64,000 bases of DNA from CADCVW01 sp964251385. Its GTDB lineage: Bacteria > Pseudomonadota > Alphaproteobacteria > Sphingomonadales > Sphingomonadaceae. The translations under genes were made by a program, and so were the position numbers. Of the stretch, positions 22,105 to 31,816 are shown in pieces (position 1 is the first letter of the stretch; each line of letters opens with the position of its first letter). The stretch covers positions 372,001 through 436,000 of the forward strand of contig CAXUJK010000001.1 in assembly GCA_964251385.1 (NCBI GenBank). The letters run 5' to 3'. Below the pieces are notes generated by a model. That model saw nothing but the letters and a program-made list of their open reading frames with translations. It did no database searches and had not been told where the DNA came from.

Positions 22105-23330
22105 GCTTCGACATCAGGCCTTGACCGCACGACTGCCCAGCGCGCGCCGTCGACCAGCACTTCGGGCGTCAGCGGGCGCGAATTGTAGCTGTTGGCCATC
22201 GCCGCGCCGTACGCGCCCGCGGTGCGGATGACGACGAGATCGCCCGCGCCGACCGCGTCCATCGCGCGGTTGCGCGCGAACGTGTCGCCCGTCTCGCATA
22301 CGGGCCCGACGACGTCCGCGACCATGCGTTCGCCGGTGGGCGCGACGGCGTCGATCGCGTGCCACGCATCGTACAGGCTCGGCCGCATCAGGTCGTTCAT
22401 CGCGGCGTCCAGGATGACGAACGGTCGCGCCGCACCGGGCTTGACCCGGACGACCTCGGTCAGCAGCACGCCCGCCTGCCCCACGATCAGCCTGCCGGGT
22501 TCGAAGATCAGCCGCACGTCCCAGTCCGCGGTGACGCGCGCGACCATGTCGCCATAGGCCTGCAGGGTCGGCAGCGGAGGTTCGGACGGATCGTAGACGA
22601 CGCCCAGGCCTCCGCCCAGATCGGCGGTGCGGATGTCGTGCCCCGCCGCGCGCAAGGTTCCGATCAACGCACCCAGACTCGCACACGCGTCTTCGAGCGG
22701 TGTCAGGTTGGTCAGCTGACTGCCGATATGAACCGCGACGCCCTGCACGCGGAGCCCGGGAAGCTTCGCGATGATGTCGCAGGCTTGGGACGTGCCGGCC
22801 AGCGGAATGCCGAACTTGTCGTGCGCGGACCCGGTCGAGATCTTCTCGTGCGATCCCGCGTCCACGTCCGGGTTGATTCGGATCGCGACGGGGGCGGTGC
22901 GGCCCGCGGCGGTCGCGACCGCCGACAGCATCTCGGCCTCTTCGACCGATTCCAGGTTGAACTGGTACAGCCCGCCTGACAACGCCAGCGCCATCTCCGC
23001 GCGCGTCTTGCCGACGCCCGAGAAGACGATGCGGTCGGGCGCGATCCCTGCCGCGACCGCGCGCCGGTATTCGCCGCCGGACACGACGTCCGCGCCCAAC
23101 CCTTCGGCGGCCAAGGTCGCCATGACCGCAGGATTCGGGTTCGCCTTGACCGCATAGGCGATCAGCGGATCGTCCAGCATAGCCAGCGCCGCCTTCAACG
23201 CGCGCGCCGCACCCCGCATCGCCGCCGTCGAATAGACGTAAACCGGCGTGCCCACCTCGCGGGCGAGCAAAGGGAGTGGCACGTCCTCGCAATGGACGAT
23301 GCCGTGGACGGCACGAAACGCTTCGGTCAT
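22053..23330 (-). CDS. lysA: Diaminopimelate decarboxylase
   Basis: LysA converts meso-diaminopimelate to lysine, the last step of lysine synthesis. The 425-aa product has the PLP-lysine motif YAVKANPNPAVM, the specificity helix region HIGSQLTNLTP, the phosphate-binding GGGLGV, FEPGRLIVGQAG, and the C-terminal VVGPVCETGDTFARNR with the active-site Cys from the partner subunit, then AGAYGAAMANSYNSRP. Length is normal. The tail overlaps the DUF808 gene convergently. It is not next to argH, where it often lies in relatives. Confidence 0.95.
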   Translation of the reverse strand: MTEAFRAVHGIVHCEDVPLPLLAREVGTPVYVYSTAAMRGAARALKAALAMLDDPLIAYAVKANPNPAVMATLAAEGLGADVVSGGEYRRAVAAGIAPDRIVFSGVGKTRAEMALALSGGLYQFNLESVEEAEMLSAVATAAGRTAPVAIRINPDVDAGSHEKISTGSAHDKFGIPLAGTSQACDIIAKLPGLRVQGVAVHIGSQLTNLTPLEDACASLGALIGTLRAAGHDIRTADLGGGLGVVYDPSEPPLPTLQAYGDMVARVTADWDVRLIFEPGRLIVGQAGVLLTEVVRVKPGAARPFVILDAAMNDLMRPSLYDAWHAIDAVAPTGERMVADVVGPVCETGDTFARNRAMDAVGAGDLVVIRTAGAYGAAMANSYNSRPLTPEVLVDGARWAVVRSRPDVEAQTFGEALAPWLSVPAR

Positions 23331-23371
23331 GCGCGCTCTTCGCGCGCAACCGCCCCCGCGTCTAGGCGGTC

Positions 23372-24856
23372 TTAAAAGGCTCCGGGCACTTCGCGCTGAA
23401 CCGTGCTCGGCTTGTCGGGAACGAGCAGTTCCTTCCGCCCGAAGGCGTTGGCCGCCAAAGCGCGGTCATCCGCCTTGGCCGTCCTGGCGATCGGCGTGCA
23501 GGTGCGTCCAGCGAGGTAGTCGAGCGCCTGACGCGTCGAGGCCTCCTGCGGATCGCCCAGTTGCCGGCTCAGGTCGTCGCCAGCCTGGCACGAGGCACCG
23601 ACCGTGTTCGCCAAGCCGGTATAATATTCGCCCTGCCGATTTGCGTTCAGCGTCGCGAACGACACCACGCGCAGCCGGTCGTCGCATACAGGACGATCGA
23701 ACGCCTCCTGCCCGACCGGCTTGCCGAACGTGTTGGTGCCGATGAGCGCGGCCTGGTTGCCGAGATACGGCACGAAGGCATTGATGACGAGCTCGCTCGC
23801 CGATGCTGTGCCCCCCGTTCCGATGAACGCGATCTTGGTGGGTGCGATCGATTGCGGCTGAGGCATGAAGCGGCGGATCTCTTCGGCGCGCCTTCCGGGT
23901 TGGTAGACTGTGATGGAGAAGATATCGGACGTGGAGCGGTTGCGCCCCAGCAGATCGCCGATAAGTTCGGCGGTGTTGACCAAACCCCCGCCATTGTAGC
24001 GGAAGTCCATGATCACTTCGGTCACGCCCGCGTTTCGAAACTGCAGGAACGCGTCGCGCAGCGCCGGATCGGCGGTCTGGATGAACGTGCGCAGATTGAC
24101 GTAGCCGACGCGCTTGCCGCCCTCGTCGATGATCTTGGCCCCGTAGCGCGACGACACGGGCTGGAGCGCGAAGTCGGCCTTGGTGACGGTGGCCTCGCGC
24201 GTGTTGCCGGCCGCATCGCGGAAGCGCAGAAAGCGCGCCGTTCCCGCGGTCGTCGGCCCCAGCGCCGCGCTGACGTTCCGCGCGCCCTGTCGCCTTTGTT
24301 CCTCCGTCGCTGCCGCTCCATAGATGTCGGCCACCGAGCGCGCGTCGGCGCTCGTGTTGCCGATCGCCAGGATCTCCGTCCCGCGATCGATGCCCGCGGC
24401 GAGCGCGGGCGCGCCTTCGAATGCTTCCGTCACGAACAGGCGCTGTCCTTCCAGAAGGATGCGGACCCCGAAGCCCGCGCTCGATCCGGACCGGATGAAC
24501 GCGTTCTCTTCGGCGATCGACGTGATGAAGGTGAAGCCGCGATCCTTGTTCTGGTCCGCCGCGGCTTTGGTCAGGCGGTCGATATACGCCTCGACGGTCG
24601 GCTCGGTGGGCGTCCGATCGGCCGGAAGCAAGTCGGGGAACAGGTAGTTCGCGGTCAGAACCGTGTTCACGAAATCCTGTCGTTCGCGCACCGAACAGCC
24701 GGCCGACGCCGTCGGAGGCGGTGGAGGTGTGCCTGCTGTCGGCGGAGGAGTGGCCTGACCCGACCCGCCGCCAGTCCCGCCGTTCCCGCCGCCACCGCCT
24801 CCGCACGCGGACAGAAGTGCGATCGCGCTCAGCGCGGTTCCAAGCCGATGCAACAT
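23372..24856 (-). CDS. S41-family peptidase, lipoprotein
   Basis: The 494-aa product has a lipoprotein signal ending ALLSACGGG followed by a Gly/Pro-rich linker, so it is probably anchored in the envelope. A PDZ-like part (about residues 110-200) precedes the S41 protease fold: VGYVNLRTF, VIMDFRYNGGG and the likely nucleophile region FIGTGGTASASELV. The family includes tail-specific proteases; the substrate is not known. It ends 41 bases before lysA. Confidence 0.87.
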   Translation of the reverse strand: MLHRLGTALSAIALLSACGGGGGGNGGTGGGSGQATPPPTAGTPPPPPTASAGCSVRERQDFVNTVLTANYLFPDLLPADRTPTEPTVEAYIDRLTKAAADQNKDRGFTFITSIAEENAFIRSGSSAGFGVRILLEGQRLFVTEAFEGAPALAAGIDRGTEILAIGNTSADARSVADIYGAAATEEQRRQGARNVSAALGPTTAGTARFLRFRDAAGNTREATVTKADFALQPVSSRYGAKIIDEGGKRVGYVNLRTFIQTADPALRDAFLQFRNAGVTEVIMDFRYNGGGLVNTAELIGDLLGRNRSTSDIFSITVYQPGRRAEEIRRFMPQPQSIAPTKIAFIGTGGTASASELVINAFVPYLGNQAALIGTNTFGKPVGQEAFDRPVCDDRLRVVSFATLNANRQGEYYTGLANTVGASCQAGDDLSRQLGDPQEASTRQALDYLAGRTCTPIARTAKADDRALAANAFGRKELLVPDKPSTVQREVPGAF

Positions 24857-24915
24857 CGATAAACTCCGTCCAGATTTCAGGCGTTTAACACTCGTTCTTC
24901 ACGCACGCAGCAGGA

Positions 24916-25251
24916 TTATCGTGCCGCTCCCGTACCCTGCGCGCCGGGACCGTCCCCAACGACGCGCTCGACGCGTCCGCTGCGCGTATTCACAAGCACC
25001 AGCTGACTGCCATAGCGGATCCATCGCCGTAGTCCTCGTGGTGGAGGAAATCCGCGCGGTGTCGCGACGACGTCCTGCGACGTGAAGGAAGCGGCGCCCA
25101 GGCGCTGCCCTACCCTGACCGGCTCGGCCGCGCGCTCGCGAACGACGAGGATGTCCCCCCTGCCCTGTCGAACCATGTGCACATCCGGTCCGCGTGCGGG
25201 TACGTTCGTGGTCAACAAGGCCGCCGACAGGAACTGGACCGCTGGGATCAT
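24916..25251 (-). CDS. RcnB-like small exported protein
   Basis: The C-terminal half of this 111-aa protein, with VGQRLGAASFTSQDVV, RGFPPPRGLRRWIRYGSQ and LVLVNTRSGRVERVV, matches the RcnB pattern (RxGYxWVRYGND and a final IxxGxVxxVV). RcnB proteins are periplasmic and linked to nickel and cobalt balance in E. coli; many homologues have no known role. The N-terminal 18 residues are hydrophobic and could be a signal. Confidence 0.6.
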   Translation of the reverse strand: MIPAVQFLSAALLTTNVPARGPDVHMVRQGRGDILVVRERAAEPVRVGQRLGAASFTSQDVVATPRGFPPPRGLRRWIRYGSQLVLVNTRSGRVERVVGDGPGAQGTGAAR

Positions 25252-25296
25252 CGTTGGACACTAACCCGTTGTTCCTGAACGGGAGTCGTCCATGCT

Positions 25297-26529
25297 TCAG
25301 GCCGCGATCAGTGCCTTGAGCGGCGTTCCCGCATCGGCGAGAGCGGCGGCCGGCACGCGTGCGTTCGACACGACGAGCGCGCGGCCCTGCACGTAATCGC
25401 GCGTCATGTTGACGCAATCGAGCGCGATGACCCGGCCATCCAGCAGATACACGGCCGAAAAGCTGCGCGCGCCGATGTCGCCGCGCACGACGCATTCGTC
25501 GAAGCCCGTCGACAGTCCCACTGTCTGCAGCCGTAAGTCGTACTGGTTGGACCAGAACCACGGCACCGCGTGATAAGGCGCGAGCACGCCGCAGATCGCC
25601 TTTGCGGCGGTCGTGCCCTGATCGGTCGCGTTCTGGACCGACTCGAGCCGGATCGTCGCGCCGCGTGCGAACGGATTCGCGTGCGCGGCGCAATCGCCGA
25701 CCGCATAGATGTGCGGGTCGCTCGTGCGGCACAGATTGTCGACCGCGACGCCCCCGAGCGCGCCGTCGATCCCCGCCGCCAGCAAGGGCGCGACCGCGGG
25801 CACGATGCCGATACCGACGATGACCATGTCGGCGGGCAACACCTCGCCGTCGGCAAGTCGAACCCCCGTGACGCGGCGGTCGCGCTCTTCGATGCACACG
25901 ACCGCCGCGCCTAGCCGCACCTCCACCCCGTGCGCGCGATGTTCGTTCGCGAAGAACGTGGAGATCGGCTCACCCGCGACACGCGCGAGCAGACGGGCCT
26001 GCGCTTCCAGCACGGTGACGTGCCGGCCGAGCTTGGCGAGCACCGCCGCCGCCTCTAATCCAATGAACCCACCCCCGATCACTACCGCCTGTCGGGTCCC
26101 CGGCAGCTCCGCCATCATGCGATCGACATCCGCGCGGTTGCGCACGCTGTGCACGCCGACCAGGTCGTGGCCCGAACAGGTCAGGCCCCGCGCATCGCCG
26201 CCCGTCGCCCACACGAGCGTGCCGTAGCCAAAGGCATGGCCCGCCGACGTGCGCCCGCAACGCGCCGCCGGATCGACCGCGTCGACATGATGCCCCGGCA
26301 GCAGCGCGATCGCGCGCTCGTGCCAGAACGCGGCCGGGCGGATGAGCAGGCGATCGAATGGCTTGTCACCCGCCAGATACTCCTTCGACAAAGGCGGGCG
26401 TTCGTAGGGCGGATCGATCTCGTTGCCGAGCAACCCCACAGTCCCTTCGAACCCGTTCTGACGCAACGCCAGCGCGACCTGCGCGCCGCCGTGACCGGCG
26501 CCCACGATCAGAACGTCGTAATGGTTCAT
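25297..26529 (-). CDS. FAD-dependent ferredoxin/rubredoxin reductase
   Basis: The 410-aa product has an N-terminal FAD-binding motif VLIVGAGHGGAQVALALRQ, the NAD(P)-binding GGGFIGLEAAAVLAKLGR, and the second FAD motif YAVGDCAAHANPF. It looks like the reductases that feed electrons from NADH to [2Fe-2S] ferredoxins of cytochrome P450 or dioxygenase systems. It is 69 bases downstream of cysN, so it could instead support the ferredoxin-dependent sulfite reductase upstream; no ferredoxin gene is seen in this window. I chose MNHYDV at 26529 because the upstream extension is not family-like. Confidence 0.85.
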   Translation of the reverse strand: MNHYDVLIVGAGHGGAQVALALRQNGFEGTVGLLGNEIDPPYERPPLSKEYLAGDKPFDRLLIRPAAFWHERAIALLPGHHVDAVDPAARCGRTSAGHAFGYGTLVWATGGDARGLTCSGHDLVGVHSVRNRADVDRMMAELPGTRQAVVIGGGFIGLEAAAVLAKLGRHVTVLEAQARLLARVAGEPISTFFANEHRAHGVEVRLGAAVVCIEERDRRVTGVRLADGEVLPADMVIVGIGIVPAVAPLLAAGIDGALGGVAVDNLCRTSDPHIYAVGDCAAHANPFARGATIRLESVQNATDQGTTAAKAICGVLAPYHAVPWFWSNQYDLRLQTVGLSTGFDECVVRGDIGARSFSAVYLLDGRVIALDCVNMTRDYVQGRALVVSNARVPAAALADAGTPLKALIAA

Positions 26530-26598
26530 GCTGGCATCCGTCCGGACCTTCGCGAGATGATCGGTCCTGTTCGCGCGCCCGTCCGTCCGACGCAAGCG

Positions 26599-28269
26599 TC
26601 AGATGACCCAGTCGCCCGCGCCCACATCGGTGATGTCGAGCGCGGTCCCCGTAGCCGGCGTGCCCTCCGCCTGATCCCACGCGGCGAGCACGATCAATCC
26701 CCCTCCCGCCATCAACTCCGCCACTTCGCGTAACCGGCGGCCGGCTTCGTTCGTGTCGGACCCGGACGTGCCGAGGTCCGCGTTGAGCCCGGCCGCGAGC
26801 GATGCGGGATCGAGGATGACCGCGTTGCGCCCGCGCGCGGCGAGCCGCTGCCGTGCACGACGCGCGAAACCCAGCCGTTCGGCGGGCGACGCGCCCGTCA
26901 ACCAAAGCACGCGGCCCGCCTCATCGGGCAATCGATCGTCAGGCTCCGTGGGCGCGGTCGCCGCGATCATCCCGGCCGCCACGGTCGCGTTGCTCGCGCG
27001 GTCGATCAGGATGAAGCCGCCCAACGTCCGGTTTTCCGCATAGGGCTGCGCCGCGACCGGCCGGTCCAGGACGATCTCGCAACGGCCGATCCCGTTGAGT
27101 TCCAGCGTGGCCACGGGCCCCGCGCGTCCCGTGTCGACGTCGATCGCGTCGATCACGCGCGCGACGCTCGCCGAGAGCGTCTGCGCTGCGGTCTTGAGCC
27201 AGTATGCGCGGCCTGGAACGAGCGCTTCCGGCACCATCCACACGAGCGTGGCGTCGAACCCGTCGACCAGCGGCAGGGCCTGGGCGCGATCGAGCACCGC
27301 GATCGTGTCGCCGCGCGAACAATCGACCTCGCGCGACAACGTCAGCGTCACCGCCGCGCCGGCGCGCGCTTCCTCAAGGTCGCCGTCGAAGGTTACGATG
27401 CGCTCGACCCTGGCCGTCTCCCCCGACGGGAGGATCGTTACGTCGACCCCCGTGCGGATGTGCCCGCTCGCCACGGTCCCCGCATAGCCGCGAAAACCCG
27501 CGTCGGGACGGTTGACCCATTGCACGGGCATGCGGAACGGCCGCGTCGCCGCGGTGGCCATAGCGGGCACGGCCTCCAGATGCTCGGTCAGCGTCGGGCC
27601 GCAGTACCAGGGCATGTTGACGCTCCTGACGGTCACGTTGTCGCCGCCTCGGCCCGACATCGGGATGGCGGTGAACGCGGCGATGCCGGCCTCGCGGGCG
27701 AAAACGGCGTAATCGGCGACGATCGCGTCGAAACGGACTTGGTCGAACCCGACCACGTCCATCTTGTTGACCGCGAGCACGACGCGCTCGATCCCGAGCA
27801 GATGGACGAGGAAGCTGTGCCGCCGCGTCTGTCGCAACACGCCCTTGGTGGCGTCGATCAGGACGATCGCCAAGTCCGCGGTCGACGCGCCCGTGACCAT
27901 GTTGCGCGTGTAGCGCTCGTGCCCAGGCGTGTCGGCGACGATGAACTTTCGGGTGGGTGTGGCGAAGAAGCGGTACGCGACGTCGATCGTGATGCCCTGC
28001 TCGCGCTCGGCGGACAGCCCGTCCACGAGCGACGCGAAATCGAGATCGCCGCCCTTGCTGGCGCCGCGCAACGTCGCGAGCTGATCGTTGGGGAGCGCGC
28101 GGCTGTCGTACAGCAAGCGCCCGATCAGCGTCGACTTGCCGTCGTCGACCGACCCGCAGGTGAGGATGCGCAGCAACGTCTTGTCGCGATCGGCGGCGAA
28201 GCGCGCGTCGAGCTCCTCCCGTGCAAGATCGGCGGACGTAATCGTGGAGCGCAGCGCACGCGTCGCCAC
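26599..28269 (-). CDS. cysN: Sulfate adenylyltransferase large subunit with a vestigial APS kinase domain
   Basis: CysN is the GTPase subunit of ATP sulfurylase. G motifs are GSVDDGKSTLIGRLLYD, DTPGHERYTRNM and NKMD. From about residue 454, a CysC-like tail follows: VLWLTGASPAERLGFARR, then DPASLAAGLNADLG and RLREVAELMAGGGLIVL, ending GDWVI. In a working APS kinase, the first part would be GLSGSGKST; here the P-loop Lys and Ser/Thr are gone and the domain is about 100 residues and not 200, so kinase activity is unlikely. The GTG start is one base after the cysD stop with GGAAGGA ahead. Confidence 0.9.
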   Translation of the reverse strand: MATRALRSTITSADLAREELDARFAADRDKTLLRILTCGSVDDGKSTLIGRLLYDSRALPNDQLATLRGASKGGDLDFASLVDGLSAEREQGITIDVAYRFFATPTRKFIVADTPGHERYTRNMVTGASTADLAIVLIDATKGVLRQTRRHSFLVHLLGIERVVLAVNKMDVVGFDQVRFDAIVADYAVFAREAGIAAFTAIPMSGRGGDNVTVRSVNMPWYCGPTLTEHLEAVPAMATAATRPFRMPVQWVNRPDAGFRGYAGTVASGHIRTGVDVTILPSGETARVERIVTFDGDLEEARAGAAVTLTLSREVDCSRGDTIAVLDRAQALPLVDGFDATLVWMVPEALVPGRAYWLKTAAQTLSASVARVIDAIDVDTGRAGPVATLELNGIGRCEIVLDRPVAAQPYAENRTLGGFILIDRASNATVAAGMIAATAPTEPDDRLPDEAGRVLWLTGASPAERLGFARRARQRLAARGRNAVILDPASLAAGLNADLGTSGSDTNEAGRRLREVAELMAGGGLIVLAAWDQAEGTPATGTALDITDVGAGDWVI

Positions 28270-28270
28270 G

Positions 28271-29170
28271 TCAGAAATATCCTTCCTGCTTCTTGCGCTC
28301 CATGCTCGCCGCGCCGTCATGGTCGATCGCGCGGCCCTGTCGTTCGGAGGTTTTTGCGGTCATCATTTCTGAGATGACTTCGGGCAAGGTGGTCGCGTCG
28401 CTCTCGACAGCGCCCGACAGTGGGTAGTCGCCGAGCGTGCGGAAGCGGATCGAGCGTTGCACCGGAACCTCGCCGGGCAGCAGGCGGAAGCGGTCGTCGT
28501 CGACCATCAGGATGAGACCGTCGCGCTCCACCGTCGGGCGTGGCGCGGCCAGGTAAAGCGGCACGATGTCGATGCCCTCGCGGTAGATATATTCCCACAC
28601 GTCGAGCTCGGTCCAATTGGAGATCGGGAACACGCGGATGCTCTCGCCCCGCGCCTTGCGCGTGTTGAACAGGGACCAGAGTTCGGGCCGCTGGTTCTTG
28701 GGGTCCCAGCGATGCTGCGCGGATCGGAACGAGAAGATCCGCTCTTTCGCCCGGCTCTTCTCCTCGTCGCGCCGCGCGCCACCGAACGCGGCGTCGAAGC
28801 CGTGTTCGTCGAGCGCCTGCCGCAGGCCTTGCGTCTTCCACATGTCGGTGTGGAGGCTGCCGTGATCGAACGGGTTGATTCCCGCCGCCCGCGCCTCCGG
28901 GTTGCGGTGCACGATCAGGTCAGATTCTTCCGCGACCCGGTCGCGCATCGCGTACATGTCGCGGAACTTCCATGTCGTATCGACGTGCAGCAGCGGGAAC
29001 GGCGGCTTGGCGGGGAAGAAAGCCTTGCGCGCCAGATGCAGCAGGACCGCGGAATCCTTGCCGATCGAATAGAGCATGACGGGGCGCTCGGTCTCGGCGA
29101 CGACCTCGCGCATGATGAAGATGCTTTCGGCCTCCAACTGCTCCAGATGCGTGGCCGCCCGCGCGTTCAT
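28271..29170 (-). CDS. cysD: Sulfate adenylyltransferase small subunit
   Basis: This 299-aa subunit activates sulfate with ATP to give APS, together with CysN. Family phrases are LEQLEAESIFIMREV, the PP-motif YSIGKDSAVLLHLARKAF, FGGARRDEEKSRAKER and SNWTELDVWEYI. The ATG overlaps the cysG stop (ATGA). Length is normal for the family (about 300). Confidence 0.96.
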   Translation of the reverse strand: MNARAATHLEQLEAESIFIMREVVAETERPVMLYSIGKDSAVLLHLARKAFFPAKPPFPLLHVDTTWKFRDMYAMRDRVAEESDLIVHRNPEARAAGINPFDHGSLHTDMWKTQGLRQALDEHGFDAAFGGARRDEEKSRAKERIFSFRSAQHRWDPKNQRPELWSLFNTRKARGESIRVFPISNWTELDVWEYIYREGIDIVPLYLAAPRPTVERDGLILMVDDDRFRLLPGEVPVQRSIRFRTLGDYPLSGAVESDATTLPEVISEMMTAKTSERQGRAIDHDGAASMERKKQEGYF

Positions 29171-30618
29171 GCGGCCGCGCTCAGCTCGGGCAGGACGGCG
29201 AGAACGGCGCGGTGGCGTGCGACTTCGCCGATGATGACCGTCACGGGAGCGCCGGCGGCCAAGTCCTCCGCGAGCGTCGCGATGTCGGCGATCGTGCCGG
29301 AGACATGGGCCTGCTCCGCCCGCGTGGCGGACGCGATCGCGAGCGCGGGCATGGTCGACGCGAGGCCCGCAGCTTCCGCCTTCGCCAGGAAACCGGCGAG
29401 CGTCCTGCGCGGCATGTAGACGACAGTGGTGGCGTGGGGATCGGCGATCGCGGTCCAGTCGATGTCGTTCGGCAAAGTCCCGTCGGTGCTGTGCCCGGTG
29501 ACGAACTGGACGCGTCGCGCGGCCTTGCGCTCGGTCAGCGAAAAACCCAGCGCTGCCGCCGCGCCCTGCGCCGCCGAGATGCCGGGCACGATCGACACGG
29601 GGACGCCCGCCGCGCGGCACGCGTCGATCTCCTCAGTCGCGCGCCCGAAGATCAGCGGGTCGCCGCCCTTCAACCGCACGACGCGTTCGCCCGCGCTTGC
29701 GAGTTCTACGATGCGGCGGTTGATTTCCGCCTGGCTGCAAGACGGCCCGTGCCCCGTCTTGCCGACCGCGACCCGCCGCGCCTCGCGCCGCGCGAGTTCG
29801 AGTATGTCAGGGCCGACGAGGTCGTCGTACAGGATGACGGTCGCGGTCTGCAGCGCGCGCACGGCTTTGAGCGTCAGCAGTTCGGGATCGCCCGGGCCGG
29901 CCCCGACCAACGTCACGCTGCCGCCGCGATCGTTGGCGTCCATCGCTGCCATCAGGCTGCCGAAATCGCTTTCCGTGGGCGCGCGCGCGACCTGATCCCA
30001 GGCGCGGGTCGTGAACCGTTCCCAAAAGGCGCGCCGGTCCGAGAAGCTGTGCACACGGCCTTTCAGACGCGGACGCCAGGACTTGGCCGCCTCGGCCCAC
30101 GCGGACAGCCCGAGCGGCAACACCGACTCGATACGCGCGCGGATCGACTGGCCGAGCATGGGAGCCGCCCCGTCCGTGGAAATTGCCAGCACGACGGGCG
30201 ACCGGTTGACGATCGTCCCGAACAGGAAATCGCACAGGTCGGTCTGGTCGATGATGTTCGCGGGCGCACCGGCCACGCGCGCGGCGGCGCGGAAGCGCAG
30301 GGCTTCGTCACGGTCGCCTATGTCTCCGATCGCCAGCGCCGCGTCGGCGAGGTCGTCGGGCTCCCACGCGCGCGGCAGCACGGTCGGACCGGCAAGCCCG
30401 GCGAACAACGCCGCCCCCGCCGCATCTCCCGCGAGCACGAACACGTCTGCGCCCGCCGCGGTCAGCAACTCCGCCTTCCACAACGCGCCTTCCGTGCCGC
30501 CCGCGACGACCACCTTGCGATTGTCCAACTTGTGAAACAGCGGCAGGTTGGCGAGCGGCGCGATACGCGCGGGCATGGCGACGGGTTCTCGCGCCACGAT
30601 CTTCTCGTGGAGGCTCAT
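29167..30618 (-). CDS. cysG: Siroheme synthase (trifunctional CysG type)
   Basis: The 483-aa protein makes siroheme, the cofactor of sulfite reductase, from uroporphyrinogen III. The N-terminal NAD-binding dehydrogenase/ferrochelatase part has VVVAGGTEGALWKAELL and SPVVLAISTDGAAPMLGQ; the C-terminal methyltransferase part has LVGAGPGDPELLTLKAVR, RLKGGDPLIFGRATEE and VPGISAAQGAAAALG. The glycine motif reads GGTEGA and not the more common GGGxVA. ATGA overlaps join it to cysH before and cysD after, so its dose is tied to the sulfate enzymes. Confidence 0.95.
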   Translation of the reverse strand: MSLHEKIVAREPVAMPARIAPLANLPLFHKLDNRKVVVAGGTEGALWKAELLTAAGADVFVLAGDAAGAALFAGLAGPTVLPRAWEPDDLADAALAIGDIGDRDEALRFRAAARVAGAPANIIDQTDLCDFLFGTIVNRSPVVLAISTDGAAPMLGQSIRARIESVLPLGLSAWAEAAKSWRPRLKGRVHSFSDRRAFWERFTTRAWDQVARAPTESDFGSLMAAMDANDRGGSVTLVGAGPGDPELLTLKAVRALQTATVILYDDLVGPDILELARREARRVAVGKTGHGPSCSQAEINRRIVELASAGERVVRLKGGDPLIFGRATEEIDACRAAGVPVSIVPGISAAQGAAAALGFSLTERKAARRVQFVTGHSTDGTLPNDIDWTAIADPHATTVVYMPRRTLAGFLAKAEAAGLASTMPALAIASATRAEQAHVSGTIADIATLAEDLAAGAPVTVIIGEVARHRAVLAVLPELSAAA

Positions 30619-31340
30619 GCCGCTTTCCTCCGGACGAGCTTGCCGTCGGCACCGACGTGCAGCCCGCATTCCTTTTTCTCGTCGTCCTCCCACCACCAGC
30701 GGCCCGCGCGCTCGGGCTCGCGGGGCGCGACCGCGCGCGTGCAGGGTTCGCATCCGATGGACAGGAAGCCCTGCGTGTGGAGCGGATTGATCGGTACGTC
30801 TTCCGCGGCACAAAAAGCGGCGACCTGCGCACGCGTCCAGTCGAACAAGGGCGACACTTTCAGCATGGCGCGCGTGTCGTCCCACTGCGCGAGTTGCACC
30901 GCTTCTCGATTGCCGGATTGGTCCGCGCGCAGCCCCGTGATCCACGCCGCCGCGCCATCCAATGCGCGGCCGAGCGGTTCGACCTTGCGCACCCCGCAGC
31001 AGGCGGAGCGGTTGCCGCGCGACTCGTAGAATCCGTTGATGCCAATGTCCGTGACCAGCGCGGACAGCGCCTCCGGGTCGGGGTAATAGGGCCGGATGCG
31101 CGTACCGTAGCGCGCTTCCGTGTCCGCCCAGAGCTTGTAGGTGGACGGGAAAAGGCGCCCCGAATCGAGCGTGACCACGTCGATATCGAGGCTTCCGCGG
31201 AAGATCAGGTGGGCCAAGGCCTGATCCTCCAAACCGAAGCTGGTGGTGAACACGACGCGGCCGGGCACGGCGGCGCGTACGGAGGCGAGGCGCGCCGCCG
31301 GCTCGTCGCCGGCGATAACGGAGATCGCGTGCGCGCTCAT
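30615..31340 (-). CDS. cysH: Phosphoadenylyl/adenylyl-sulfate reductase, iron-sulfur APS type
   Basis: The 241-aa protein reduces activated sulfate to sulfite. Two Cys pairs, ACCGVRKVEPL and CEPCTRA, are the pattern that holds a [4Fe-4S] cluster in assimilatory APS reductases; classic PAPS reductases lack them. The catalytic Cys is in KKECGLH at the C terminus. So APS is the probable substrate, in agreement with the broken APS kinase domain of CysN in the same operon. ATGA overlaps the previous gene. Confidence 0.93.
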   Translation of the reverse strand: MSAHAISVIAGDEPAARLASVRAAVPGRVVFTTSFGLEDQALAHLIFRGSLDIDVVTLDSGRLFPSTYKLWADTEARYGTRIRPYYPDPEALSALVTDIGINGFYESRGNRSACCGVRKVEPLGRALDGAAAWITGLRADQSGNREAVQLAQWDDTRAMLKVSPLFDWTRAQVAAFCAAEDVPINPLHTQGFLSIGCEPCTRAVAPREPERAGRWWWEDDEKKECGLHVGADGKLVRRKAA

Positions 31341-31816
31341 CCCCGTGCCGCCGCACGACGAGCGAAGATCGAGGGACCGGCACCGTCCTGGTAGCTTTCG
31401 GGTACCTGCGTCAGCGCGCGCAGCCACTGCGCGACGGGCTGGCGCGCGAGGCGTTCGTCGTCGATCTCGACTTCGTCGAACCCGCATTGCAGCGCGAACG
31501 CGAACTGGTCGGGGATGAGCGCGCCCGACGCGCGCAGCGTGCCGCGATACCCTTCCTCGCGCAGCCGCTTCGCAACACTGAACGCACGCCCGTCGCTGAA
31601 CTTGGGAAAGGCGATGGCTACCAGGTCGGCGTCGCGGACGCGCCCGATGAGGTCGGGCACCGGGGTGTTGGGCACGTCGACGCCGATCCGCTGCGTGTTG
31701 CTCCGCACGGACAGCGCGGCCTCGAGCGCGTCCAGCGGAACGATGATCGCTTCGGCCCCTGCATCGTCGCGCACGAAGGCGTCCGGCTTCTCGCCGGTCC
31801 GGTCAAGCAGCGGCAA
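31337..31816 (-). CDS. DUF934 protein of the sulfite reductase operon
   Basis: The product (about 159 aa) has the family phrases VDVPNTPVPDLIGRV, FPKFSDGRAFSVAKRLRE, GYRGTLRASGALIPDQF and LQCGFDEVEI, which match DUF934, a family found next to sulfite reductase and CysH in many alphaproteobacteria. The role is unknown, maybe an accessory to sulfite reduction. No ATG fits; I chose TTG 31816, which overlaps the reductase gene by 14 bases. Confidence 0.85.
   Translation of the reverse strand: MPLLDRTGEKPDAFVRDDAGAEAIIVPLDALEAALSVRSNTQRIGVDVPNTPVPDLIGRVRDADLVAIAFPKFSDGRAFSVAKRLREEGYRGTLRASGALIPDQFAFALQCGFDEVEIDDERLARQPVAQWLRALTQVPESYQDGAGPSIFARRAAARG

Noticed and set aside
29167..31383. Single large fusion protein of CysH and CysG in one frame
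   Set aside because: The open frame upstream of 30618 is the shadow of cysH. The true CysH is in another frame and the ATGA overlap shows two genes.
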